Shown: piece by piece, positions 1 to 6,812 of the stretch
How the letters are laid out: every line of letters begins with the position of its first letter
Numbering within the stretch: the first letter of the stretch is position 1
Source of the DNA: an uncultured Clostridium sp.
Lineage (GTDB): Bacteria > Bacillota > Clostridia > TANB77 > CAG-508
Assembly: GCA_930980855.1 (NCBI GenBank)
Contig: CAKNIZ010000004.1
Location: forward strand, 1-61,001
Direction of reading: 5' to 3'
Length of the DNA stretch: 61,001 bases
The notes under the pieces: generated by a model
The model's input: only the letters and a program-made list of their open reading frames with translations
Told to the model about the DNA's origin: nothing
The model's database searches: none
Made by a program: the position numbers and the translations under genes

Positions 1-40
1 ATTTTTTATTTTTTTTTCTAAAAAACTATTGACTTTTCAT
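1..40 (-). other. possible start of a truncated gene at the window edge (integrase?)
   Basis: On the minus strand an AAAGGAG ribosome binding site is followed 7 nt later by an ATG at 38-40, but this frame stops after four codons (TAG at 26-28). The frame that stays open to the window edge is one base off: skipping one A of the AAAA run gives M-K-V-N-S-F-L-E-K-K. The gene sits directly downstream of an excisionase-like gene, where an integrase is expected, so this may be the N-terminus of the ICE integrase. Too little is visible to assign it, and there is no CGG here. Confidence 0.25.
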
Positions 41-70
41 AGTTGGTCTCCTTTCAATTTAGTAAAAAGA

Positions 71-110
71 AAATATAAATAGATTTATTATTAAAAACCT
101 ATTTATATTT
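71..110 (-). terminator. AT-rich hairpin after the excisionase-like gene
   Basis: AAATATAAATAG (71-82) pairs perfectly with CTATTTATATTT (99-110) around a 16-nt loop. It lies just downstream of the minus-strand gene at 147-377. The stem is AT-only apart from one G-C pair, so it could be a weak terminator or a recombinase/excisionase binding structure. Confidence 0.4.
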
Positions 111-146
111 TATAATCGTATTTGGAAAAAAACAAGGTTGAACATA

Positions 147-377
147 CTAATATTTATATTTACCATATTGACCATAGTTTTTGTCAAACCATTCCTGTAA
201 TTTGTTTCCATTTATTATTATTTTTCTTTTAAATCGAATAGCTGGAAATCCATTAACTTTAACTAATTTTAGCATTAAGTTTCTACCTATTCCTAATTGC
301 TTTCTAGCTTCATCTACTGTAATCCCAAATCGTAATGTTTCTAATTTTTCACTATTATTCATTAGTATCACATCCAT
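147..377 (-). CDS. excisionase-family DNA-binding protein
   Basis: A 76-residue protein with a winged-helix layout typical of excisionases: a first helix pair (VDEARKQLGIG), a recognition helix, the 'GFPAIRFKRKIIINGNKLQEW' type wing seen in AlpA/Xis-like proteins, and an aromatic tail. Such proteins bend DNA at attachment sites and bias the integrase toward excision. It is the last visible gene of a minus-strand run, upstream of a possible integrase start at 40. Neither possible start (377 or ATG 362, which overlaps the previous stop by 8 nt) has a strong ribosome binding site, so translation is probably coupled to the preceding gene. Confidence 0.7.
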   Translation of the reverse strand: MDVILMNNSEKLETLRFGITVDEARKQLGIGRNLMLKLVKVNGFPAIRFKRKIIINGNKLQEWFDKNYGQYGKYKY

Positions 378-573
378 TCTTGGCTTGTTCTAATTTATTT
401 CTAGCCCAATCTTGTGAAGATGCAATACTTTGTATAAGATTTCTATTATATATTTTAAAACATTGTTTCATTTCTATACCAAAGGTATTAGGGTTAATTT
501 CTCCTTTGTATTTTGAACTTTGCATATAATCAAGTGTTACTTGTGCATAAGCAACTGCTTCCTTTTTATTCAT
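355..573 (-). CDS. hypothetical small ICE protein
   Basis: About 72 residues, hydrophilic and helical, with no family I recognise. The ATG at 573 is preferred because AGGGAGGTG lies about 10 nt upstream; a longer reading would begin at a GTG inside that ribosome binding site. It overlaps the end of the gene before it by 8 nt and the excisionase-like gene after it, so the three are probably translated as one coupled operon. Its place beside xis suggests a role in excision or its control, but the sequence does not show one. Confidence 0.6.
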   Translation of the reverse strand: MNKKEAVAYAQVTLDYMQSSKYKGEINPNTFGIEMKQCFKIYNRNLIQSIASSQDWARNKLEQAKNGCDTNE

Positions 574-817
574 TACTATTAGCACCTCCCTTTACATAGT
601 TTTCTAATAAATTAACTGCACTTTCCCAATTTATAAGAGAGTCTTTTGTTAGTTTCATTTCTAATTTTTCTACATAACTAAATTCTCTTTTTACTCTAAT
701 ATAAATTTCTAATTTTTTACTGTTATCTCCTGAATAATGTATTTCTGCATATACTTTATCTTGTTTTTCATTTAGTTCATCTGCAAGTTTAATGAGTCTT
801 AATAGATGTTTTTCCAT
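566..817 (-). CDS. hypothetical small ICE protein
   Basis: An 83-residue protein: an N-terminal amphipathic helix (LLRLIKLADELNEKQ), alternating beta-like strands rich in aromatic and charged residues (YAEIHYSG, KLEIYIRV), then a C-terminal helix. No signal peptide or membrane segment. I do not recognise the family. Its stop overlaps the start region of the next gene by 8 nt, which places it in the same regulatory operon as the excisionase-like gene. Confidence 0.6.
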   Translation of the reverse strand: MEKHLLRLIKLADELNEKQDKVYAEIHYSGDNSKKLEIYIRVKREFSYVEKLEMKLTKDSLINWESAVNLLENYVKGGANSNE

Positions 818-847
818 AATTTCACACCTTTTGCAAAAACAATTTGC

Positions 848-1270
848 TTACCTTTCTTTTACATATTTAGGTACATCATAAGAGCGGCCAAGTTGTTCAT
901 CAAACTCATACCTTTTTCTTGAAGGGTTATATTTATAAGCACTACTGTTCCATTTTCTATAATTTTCATCACTAAATTTTCTAGTTTTAGACAATTCTTG
1001 TGATGCTTGTTTATGTTGCTCTTGAACAAACGCATAATTATCTTCAATTTTTTTGTTTTCTCTTTTTTGTTTAATAAAATTATTTTGCTCTAATCTTCTT
1101 TTTTCTTTTGATTTTTCTTTTCTGAAATTTTTTTCTTTTTCATACCTAGAATCTATTTTTATAATTTTCGTTACATAAGCAGAACTAACTTTTATAATTC
1201 CTGCTATATCTTTTACTTTTAAATGTTCAGTATAAAATAGCTTAAGTATTTTATCTTTTTGCATTACCAT
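848..1270 (-). CDS. helix-turn-helix DNA-binding protein with basic coiled-coil tail
   Basis: About 140 residues. The N-terminus (MQKDKILKLFYTEHLKVKDI...SSAYVTKIIKID) is a sigma-region-4-like helix-turn-helix. It is followed by a long, highly charged Lys/Glu/Arg helix (about residues 35-85) and a C-terminal part rich in Tyr, Arg and Asp. The start at 1270 is chosen over an ATG 60 nt upstream because AAGGTGG precedes it by 7 nt and nothing similar precedes the upstream ATG. It is probably a regulator in the ICE left-end operon; its target is unknown. Confidence 0.65.
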   Translation of the reverse strand: MVMQKDKILKLFYTEHLKVKDIAGIIKVSSAYVTKIIKIDSRYEKEKNFRKEKSKEKRRLEQNNFIKQKRENKKIEDNYAFVQEQHKQASQELSKTRKFSDENYRKWNSSAYKYNPSRKRYEFDEQLGRSYDVPKYVKER

Positions 1271-1344
1271 GTAATACCACCTTGTATTTTTATTAGTTAA
1301 TTTTTTGTCGACACTTTTTGGATATGACAAGACTATTAGAGAAA

Positions 1345-1515
1345 TTATTTTATCTCTAATTCTTTCATTTTCTTAGCAAAGGCCTCGCGTCTTTTTTGCC
1401 TATCTTTTGACTCTTTATATAAACGATATTTTAATTTTATTTTAGGTAATATAACATCGAATATAAAAATTATTAATACAAGTGATAATCCAACTAATAG
1501 ACACTTAAAAAACAT
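1345..1515 (-). CDS. 56-residue single-span membrane protein
   Basis: A short gene with AAAGGAG upstream (12 nt from the ATG). The protein has one hydrophobic N-terminal segment (about residues 5-24, rich in Leu, Ile, Phe and Val) followed by a basic cytoplasmic tail dominated by Lys and Arg. It would be an N-in or N-out anchored peptide. Function unknown. It lies between the helix-turn-helix gene and the sigma-like module in the same direction. Confidence 0.55.
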   Translation of the reverse strand: MFFKCLLVGLSLVLIIFIFDVILPKIKLKYRLYKESKDRQKRREAFAKKMKELEIK

Positions 1516-1547
1516 ATGCTTTATTTTCTCCTTTCTTAAATTTAGTT

Positions 1548-1582
1548 AAAGGACAGATGAGAGCTAGTTCGACCTGTCCTTT
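1548..1582 (-). terminator. hairpin between the small membrane gene and the sigma module
   Basis: AAAGGACAG (1548-1556) pairs perfectly with CTGTCCTTT (1574-1582) around a 17-nt loop. On the minus strand it follows the sigma/HTH module and precedes the small membrane gene, so it could act as an attenuator or terminator. There is no long T-run after it. Confidence 0.45.
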
Positions 1583-1675
1583 AATATAGTGCTTCCTAAA
1601 ATTTGCCCTTCACTATATATACATTGAGTAAGTCACCAAAATTCTCCCCTAAATTACAAAAAATTTTTAAAAATT

Positions 1676-1855
1676 TTAAAATTTATAATTTTTTATTCCT
1701 TCTATCAGTTTTAAAATTATATATTGATATCTATCTTCATCGCCAAAGCTATACCTTTTAATCATTTTCTTTTTTCTTTCGATAATTTCTAACATTGACA
1801 TATCATCTCCTGATTGAGCTAATTTGCCTAATTCATATAAACTTTTATTTTCCAT
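1676..1855 (-). CDS. Tn916 orf8-like helix-turn-helix protein (copy 1)
   Basis: A 59-residue protein (MENKSLYELGKLAQSGDD...) with the pattern of the small helix-turn-helix protein that follows the sigma-like orf7 protein in Tn916-type elements. It overlaps the end of the sigma-like gene by 11 nt, so translation is coupled. A clear paralogue lies at 16,237-16,416: both have LYELGK.AQ near the start, a central IIQ/IIE..K...IK.YS motif and end in NYKF/TYNF. It probably acts with its partner to control element transfer or excision. Confidence 0.7.
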   Translation of the reverse strand: MENKSLYELGKLAQSGDDMSMLEIIERKKKMIKRYSFGDEDRYQYIILKLIEGIKNYKF

Positions 1856-2252
1856 TTTTTGAATCCTCCTTAAAATATTTTTTTAACTTATTTATTGCTC
1901 TTATTTTGATTTTGCTGACTGTTTTAGAATATACCTCTAAGATATCTGCTGCTTCTTTTTGGGAAAGTTCTTCATCAAATAGTAAAAAAATAACTGCCTG
2001 CTCGATAGCAGACAGTGACTTCAATGCTTTTTTTAATTGTAATGACATATCAATATCTTCGAATAATGAAAAAGAACTATTGAGGTCAATGAACCCTTGT
2101 AATAAAGCTGAGTAGTCCTCATTATCAACAATCATCTTTTCATTATTTATTAATTTCATTTGTTTTTTAAAATATGACCTTGATGATAATATGATAGTTT
2201 TATTAAGGTAACTATCAAACCTTTCTTCATTATAATTGTTTTCACTATGCAT
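1845..2252 (-). CDS. sigma-70 region 4-like regulator, Tn916 orf7 type (copy 1)
   Basis: About 135 residues with a C-terminal sigma region 4 helix-turn-helix (AIEQAVIFLLFDEELSQKEA..ILEV..KTVSKIKIRAINKLKKYF). The ATG at 2252 is used because GGGAGG precedes it by 7 nt; an ATG five codons upstream lacks a site. Proteins of this kind activate conjugative transposon transfer operons. Its 5' leader can fold so that the ribosome binding site is paired (see 2255-2308). It is divergent from the XRE repressor gene at 2683, a typical switch arrangement. A paralogous pair sits at 15.8-16.4 kb. Confidence 0.75.
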   Translation of the reverse strand: MHSENNYNEERFDSYLNKTIILSSRSYFKKQMKLINNEKMIVDNEDYSALLQGFIDLNSSFSLFEDIDMSLQLKKALKSLSAIEQAVIFLLFDEELSQKEAADILEVYSKTVSKIKIRAINKLKKYFKEDSKNGK

Positions 2253-2254
2253 AA

Positions 2255-2308
2255 GTGTTCCTCCCAAATTTTGTTTTGGGTTTAATCCACTCTATTTAAG
2301 AGGAACAC
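2255..2308 (-). promoter_or_regulatory. 5' leader hairpin that pairs the ribosome binding site of the sigma-like gene
   Basis: GTGTTCCTC (2255-2263) and GAGGAACAC (2300-2308) are exact complements, and a nested stem CCCAAA/TTTGGG (2263-2268, 2275-2280) lies inside. In the minus-strand mRNA the right arm is GGGAGGAACAC, which contains the ribosome binding site of the 1845-2252 gene. Folding would therefore block translation initiation. This looks like a translational switch controlling the activator. Confidence 0.55.
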
Positions 2309-2586
2309 AAACCGAAATATAAAACCTCCTTTCATAAAAAATTACATAAAAAATGAGCCTATTAACCATATTTAGTATTAATATATCTATCATTTGTTTA
2401 CTATATAAGTTAGTCTTTTGTCTTGATCTATATTCTTCCTAAATAGGCTTCAATAAACCCACCGTTATTATACTGCTACGATATAAAAAATGTTGAATTT
2501 TACCATATTTTTTTCTAAATATTGGATTTTTCAAAGTAGCAGAAATTGTCAAATATTGTAAAATTGAACATTTCAAGCATTCTTTG

Positions 2587-2644
2587 TTCCTATAAAGGAA
2601 AGAAAATTGGCACTGATAGAATATTCATTATTCCTACAAGGGAA
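2587..2644. promoter_or_regulatory. two matching operator-like palindromes in the sigma/XRE divergent region
   Basis: TTCCTATAAAGGAA (2587-2600) and TTCCTACAAGGGAA (2631-2644) match the consensus TTCCTAYAARGGAA, with start points 44 bp apart (about four helical turns). They lie 40-95 bp upstream of the XRE gene and between divergent regulators, where CI/ImmR-type repressors normally bind. I see no other copies nearby. Confidence 0.6.
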
Positions 2645-2682
2645 TGTAAAATAGTAACAATAGGAACAGGAGGCATATAAAA

Positions 2683-2982
2683 ATGGATTTAGACGCAATA
2701 GAAATAGGAATGCGAATTAGAAATATACGAGAAAATGTCTTCAAAGAAACTCGATTACTTTTCGCTGAAAGATGTGGAATATCAGAAAATCATTTAGGAA
2801 AGCTAGAAAGAGGTGGCATAATGATTAGCATTTCTGCATTAAATAAGATATGTAATGCAACTGGAGCTAGTTCGGATTATATATTGTTTGGTAATAATAA
2901 GAATAGAGAATTTAATATAAGAAAAACGATTGATAGATATTTAGATAATAGCTCAAAAAAAGGAATTAAAAATGTACTTTAG
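2683..2982 (+). CDS. XRE-family repressor
   Basis: A 99-residue protein with a Cro/CI-type helix-turn-helix over about residues 8-70 (IGMRIRNIRENVFKETRLLFAERCGISENHLGKLERG). The helix SENHLGKLER is the recognition helix. An AGGAGG site precedes the ATG. It faces away from the sigma-like activator gene, and two palindromic operator-like sites lie in between, so it is probably the ICE maintenance repressor acting on both divergent promoters. The C-terminus is short, with no peptidase domain, so induction would need another protein or proteolysis. Confidence 0.8.
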   Translation: MDLDAIEIGMRIRNIRENVFKETRLLFAERCGISENHLGKLERGGIMISISALNKICNATGASSDYILFGNNKNREFNIRKTIDRYLDNSSKKGIKNVL

Positions 2983-3016
2983 AATTATTTCAGCTTTAAA
3001 GGCATTTTATGACAAA

Positions 3017-3057
3017 AAAGAATAGCAGGATTATAGCTGCTATCTTAACTATTCTTT
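3017..3057. terminator. bidirectional terminator-like hairpins between repressor and recombinase
   Basis: AAAGAATAG (3017-3025) pairs with CTATTCTTT (3049-3057). A competing inner stem TAGCAG/CTGCTA also exists. The structure lies between two convergent genes, so it could end both transcripts. Confidence 0.5.
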
Positions 3058-3104
3058 ATCTAAATACAAAATCTGTGGCTATGTTTAAATTACTCATTGG
3101 AATC

Positions 3105-3977
3105 TTACAATTTATTTGATAAAGTTAATAAATCTTCATTTTTAGTTCTTAAATATACTCTAGTAGTATTTAAACTACTATGTCCTGCTTGATTTGCAAC
3201 TTGCTCTATTGTATAGCCAGCATTATGGAGAGCATTACTGCAAAAGAAAGCTCTTAATAAATGAGGATGTAAATTGAGTATTTTACACAACTTTTTATAC
3301 TTATTTAACAATCTATTACAAAAATTTCTATTTAAATGTTCTACTGTATTTTTATTTTTTTGACCTATAAATAGATAAGGATTTTTTATTTTCATACTTT
3401 CTCTTTCCTCAATATAATATCTTAAGGCATCATACATTAAATCGTTTATTACAACTTGCCTAAATTTATTTCCTTTACCTATTATATTTATAAATCGTTC
3501 GTTCAGCTTAATATCTGTTAATTTGATTTTTATAAGTTCACTTTCTCGAAAACCACCGTATATTAGTAAACAGATAAAACAAAAGTCTCTTTTCGCATTT
3601 TTCTTGTCTTGACTAGCAAAATGTTTTAATTTATTTACTTGTTCTTGCGTTGGTATATCTTCGTGCAATAAACAATCTTGTATTTTAATGTAATCTTTTT
3701 CCCTAACAACTATATCGTTTTGTATTTTTTCTTCTACTAAAAATTTATTATACATTTTTAATGCATATAATTTTCTATTGACGGTTTGAGCAGATATATT
3801 GTGATTTAATAGATATGATTTATACATCGATATATCTGCATGAGAAAGTCTTATTAAATTTTCATTATATGAATCTTTATAATATTTTTCAAATAACTCG
3901 ATATCTTTTAAATATGAGTTATATGTATTTTGCGATAGACCTTCTTCTAGCATATAAGTTTTAAATTTATCTATCAT
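3105..3977 (-). CDS. tyrosine recombinase (XerC/D-type)
   Basis: A complete 290-residue tyrosine recombinase. The N-terminal SAM-like core-binding domain covers about residues 1-90 and the catalytic domain about 110-285. Catalytic residues are visible: Arg144 in YGGFRESEL, His238 and Arg241 in HPHLLR, His265 in AGHSS and nucleophile Tyr274 in TTRVYLR. It may catalyse element integration/excision, but the excisionase-like gene is 2.7 kb away next to another possible integrase start, so it could serve resolution or a different site. Three direct repeats lie just upstream of its start and may be arm-type sites or operators. Confidence 0.85.
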   Translation of the reverse strand: MIDKFKTYMLEEGLSQNTYNSYLKDIELFEKYYKDSYNENLIRLSHADISMYKSYLLNHNISAQTVNRKLYALKMYNKFLVEEKIQNDIVVREKDYIKIQDCLLHEDIPTQEQVNKLKHFASQDKKNAKRDFCFICLLIYGGFRESELIKIKLTDIKLNERFINIIGKGNKFRQVVINDLMYDALRYYIEERESMKIKNPYLFIGQKNKNTVEHLNRNFCNRLLNKYKKLCKILNLHPHLLRAFFCSNALHNAGYTIEQVANQAGHSSLNTTRVYLRTKNEDLLTLSNKL

Positions 3978-3994
3978 ATAAAATCCCCCTTCAA

Positions 3995-4101
3995 TTATGT
4001 TACATTTTTTTGCTATGATTTTGTTCAGTTATGTTACATTTTCTAAAAGAAAGTTTTATAAAAAAGTAATAAAATGTATCATAAGTGTAGTTATGTTACA
4101 T
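3995..4101. repeat. three direct repeats TTATGTTACAT upstream of the recombinase
   Basis: TTATGTTACAT occurs at 3995, 4029 and 4091 in the same orientation, each preceded by an A/G-rich base pair and followed by T-rich DNA. All three are within 125 bp upstream of the recombinase ATG. Direct repeats here may be arm-binding sites of the recombinase or operators controlling it. Confidence 0.6.
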
Positions 4102-4147
4102 ATTTTTTACTTTTATAAATTACTCTATATACATGATATAGAGTGAT

Positions 4148-4468
4148 TCATTTGTTAAGTTTATTTTTTGTATAATAAAGCATAGAAAGTGTAATATACA
4201 TACCTTGTAAAAAACCATTTTTGTAATAAATTTTATTTTCCCTTTCATAGTATTCTGAAATAGTATTATTCCTTTCATCAATGATTTCTATTAAAGATCG
4301 CCTACTTTTAGGATGTACTCTGTGATTTATAAATTGGTACATTTTATTTGAAATGTTTGCACACTTTTTATGATAATTTCTAAGATTAGAATCTTCTATA
4401 TCGAAAATATCAGAATCTGAAAACCAATCAAACATTATATCAAAAAAATCATAACTCTTTTTTTTCAT
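4148..4468 (-). CDS. hypothetical protein (possibly DUF6809-like)
   Basis: A protein of about 106 residues; the ATG at 4468 follows AAGGAGG by 9 nt, whereas an ATG 51 nt upstream has no site. It is acidic at the N-terminus (FFDIMFDWFSDSDIFDIED) and ends in a Tyr-rich helical segment (YYKNGFLQGMYITLSML). The end resembles small Firmicute proteins grouped as DUF6809, but this is a guess from pattern only. Soluble, no signal peptide. It is a lone gene on the minus strand beside the structured non-coding region. Confidence 0.5.
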   Translation of the reverse strand: MKKKSYDFFDIMFDWFSDSDIFDIEDSNLRNYHKKCANISNKMYQFINHRVHPKSRRSLIEIIDERNNTISEYYERENKIYYKNGFLQGMYITLSMLYYTKNKLNK

Positions 4469-4519
4469 AATAGTAATCCTCCTTACAGTATAATTGTATA
4501 AAAAGATTTTAAAAAACAA

Positions 4520-4980
4520 AATAGTGAAGAAAAATTTTTAAAAAATTAATTTTTTGCGTTAATCTTGGGCTTTTCCAAAAAATATCCCTATAAAAATTGT
4601 AAAAAAATGTTGAAATATACACTAAAAAAATTAATTTTTGGTGTTTATTGAAATAATTTTTTAAACCCTATAAAATATAAGTGTGTAATAAGATTCATGT
4701 TATAGTTTTCAAACTATAACTACCCATAAAAGAATAGCTTTTATGGCATAACTACTAAAGTTTATAGTTAGTAGTAGTAATTTCTACATTTTTATATAAT
4801 GTAGCATAAAATGGGTATTTAGCATAACAATTATATAAATTTTTTTGTGTATGTTTAAATAAAAAGAAAGTAATTATTCTAAAAGTATGCCCCCTAATAA
4901 CTTTTGAATATTGCTTTCTATTTTTTTGCCCAAATTTAAGGAAAGGAGGATTAATCAAAAAAATCTTTTTACACAAAATT
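4520..4980. other. structured non-coding region with palindromes and four consecutive hairpins
   Basis: No credible gene. Two near-identical AT palindromes (AAAAAATTAATTTTTT type) lie at about 4537 and 4624. Four stem-loops then follow within 105 nt: 4700-4719 (TTATAGTTT/AAACTATAA), 4724-4746 (CCATAAAAG/CTTTTATGG), 4751-4775 (ACTACTAA/TTAGTAGT) and 4784-4804 (CTACATT/AATGTAG). The region separates a minus-strand gene from the long plus-strand operon, so it must hold that operon's promoter. The hairpin series could be a structured RNA leader, a replication or single-strand origin, or part of an oriT. Confidence 0.5.
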
Positions 4981-5002
4981 TTTGGAAGGAGATTTAGTTA
5001 TT

Positions 5003-5365
5003 ATGAAAAATGGATTTAGTTTTGAACTATATAGTACTATATTTACAAACTGTTTTTTACATAGTTCAAGATATTCTAATGGAGATTTGCAACTTAGTTT
5101 GTTTGGTACTGATCCAACCACTAATGAAACTGCACACTTTGCAGATATTTCACTAGAACAAAATAGTAAAGTGCTTGGAGAAGATGAAATTGTGGTTGAT
5201 TGTAAATTTAAGCCTACCCTAATACCACAGTTATTAGAACTTGGTATTATCAGGAATCAAATAGGAATATGTGTTGTAGATGACAATATATATCCAGTTT
5301 ATACTATTGATACAAGCAAAATACAAAAAAATTACTGTTATGCTGAAAAATTAGTTGCTGCATAA
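5003..5365 (+). CDS. hypothetical ICE protein (DUF4313-like fold?)
   Basis: First gene of the plus-strand operon, about 120 residues. The ATG at 5003 is preferred because GGAAGGAG lies upstream. It begins MKNGFSFELYSTIFTNCFLHSSRYSNGD and has a beta-rich first half and a helical segment (LIPQLLELGII). The general layout (aromatic N-terminus, acidic middle, '..LLELGI') resembles the DUF4313-like protein at 10,404, but identity is low. No membrane segment. Likely an accessory DNA-processing protein of the ICE; no function can be shown. Confidence 0.55.
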   Translation: MKNGFSFELYSTIFTNCFLHSSRYSNGDLQLSLFGTDPTTNETAHFADISLEQNSKVLGEDEIVVDCKFKPTLIPQLLELGIIRNQIGICVVDDNIYPVYTIDTSKIQKNYCYAEKLVAA

Positions 5366-5387
5366 TAGGTGGAAAGGATGAAATATT

Positions 5388-6471
5388 ATGGAACAAACAA
5401 TTTACGTAAATTTACCAGTAATCGGAAGAATACAGCATGGAGAACAAGTACCAACTGCAAATGGAGGAAAAAGAGCAAAAGAATTAGGTCATTTTATAGC
5501 AAAAGTTCAAGATCAATATATGCAAGGATACTTACAAAAATTTAACCAAATGTATAAAGGAAAAACAAGTATAGAAATAGAATTTATTACAGATGAGCCT
5601 TTTTCCGCAAAATATTCAAGGTCAAACCAGTCAGGACAAGTATGTTATTGCATGTATGGAACTGATGAAGCAAATCAAAAAGCACAAGAGCGGTTGGAAA
5701 AGAATAAAGTGTTTAGGTAGTAATTGTCAATATAGACAGAAAAAACAAGTTGGTTCACCTGATTGCAAAAAAGTAGGTTGGCTAAAGTTTTTAATTCCTA
5801 AAATAGCAAATGATAGACTATGGCTTATGAAAATTACTAGCCAACAAGCAGTAGATACACTTTATAAATATTTTTCTTTACAAAAAGAGCAAGGACAAAG
5901 TGTTAAAGGAAGTTATATTTTATTTCTAAAACAAGTTGAAAACTCCAAAGACGGAAAGACATTCAACAACTATATAATTGATATTATTAAAAAAGAAGAT
6001 TTTATTTCTAACACAACAAATCCACAAAATGAAGAAAATTCAATAAAACAATCCACAGTAAACAAACAAATTGTGAATAACAATGTAGAAAATAATACTA
6101 AAAAGATATCTGAAACGCCAAAAAAAGAACCTAAAAAGAGAGTAGCAAAAAATAGTGTTCAAAAAATAACAAAAATTGAAGTGTCAGAAAATCCTAATAT
6201 TAATAGATGCTACTATTTTACAAATCATCATACAGAAAAATTTATGAAAGGTGGAAAACCGAAGGAATATTTTATTGGGGAATTTTACGATATGACAGAT
6301 AATCCTGCTAATTTTATTGTTAAACCAGATTTAATTGACCAAATACTTGAATGTGGTATCGGTTCTGTTCTAGAAACAGAAATACAAGAATTTAATGATA
6401 AAAAAATATTAACAGGTTTTAAGTTCGTACAAAACAATGAAAAAGAAGCACAAAAAAATATAGCAGCATAA
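5388..6471 (+). CDS. Gp3-like ICE/phage protein, read through a CGG +1 site
   Basis: The frame opened at 5388 (AAGGATG upstream) is in-frame to codon 102, CGG at 5691-5693, and then reaches a stop at 5718. Shifting +1 at CGG gives ...AQE-G-WKRIKC... and an open frame to 6471, for a 360-residue protein. The joined product has the features of the Gp3-like family: a beta-rich start with NLPVIGRIQHGE, a metal-binding-like cysteine cluster (IKCLGSNCQYRQ...DCKKVGWLKF) right after the junction and a conserved segment ANDRLWLMKIT. The C-terminal third is Lys/Asn-rich, followed by a second small domain. The cysteine cluster is intact only if the shift occurs. Confidence 0.75.
5691..5693 (+). other. 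in-frame CGG with +1 shift (site 1)
   Basis: Preceding codon GAG; CGGT read as Gly (GGT). It is 303 nt (101 codons) after the start, so CGG is exactly in frame. Downstream family motif GWKRIKC is in the +1 frame. Confidence 0.8.
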
Positions 6472-6597
6472 GATAGGGTTTCTTATACTACTACAGTTGT
6501 TTACAATGTCATTTGCATTGTTTTTTATATCATATATAAAAATTATATGAAAGTCAACGTTCAAGAAACAAAAAAATATAGATAAGGAGAACTTTTA

Positions 6598-6810
6598 ATG
6601 TATGGTAAATTCAAAAAAAATCATAAGGTATTTGTAAAAGGATATGGAGAAAAATCTGGAAAGTTTTATAACAATAAATCTGCTATTATTGTAGAAAGAG
6701 ATCCTTATTTCAAAGACTATTTAGTCAGATTTACAGATAATTCTGAAGATTGGATATTACCAAAGTATTTACGAAAACCTTATGAAAGAAAAAGGAAGGA
6801 AAGAAAATAA
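6598..6810 (+). CDS. small basic hypothetical protein
   Basis: A 70-residue, strongly basic protein preceded by AAGGAG. It contains the beta-strand pattern of an SH3-like or KOW-like barrel (KVFVKGYGEKSGKFYNNKSAIIVERDPYFKDYLVRF) and ends in an Arg/Lys tail. No family assignment. It lies 2 nt before the SbcC-like ATPase gene and is probably co-translated. The charge suggests nucleic-acid binding, which is inference only. Confidence 0.6.
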   Translation: MYGKFKKNHKVFVKGYGEKSGKFYNNKSAIIVERDPYFKDYLVRFTDNSEDWILPKYLRKPYERKRKERK

Positions 6811-6812
6811 TT

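Noticed and set aside
4755..4976. 73-residue open frame on the minus strand
   Set aside because: No ribosome binding site, odd composition, and it overlaps the hairpin cluster; treated as non-coding.
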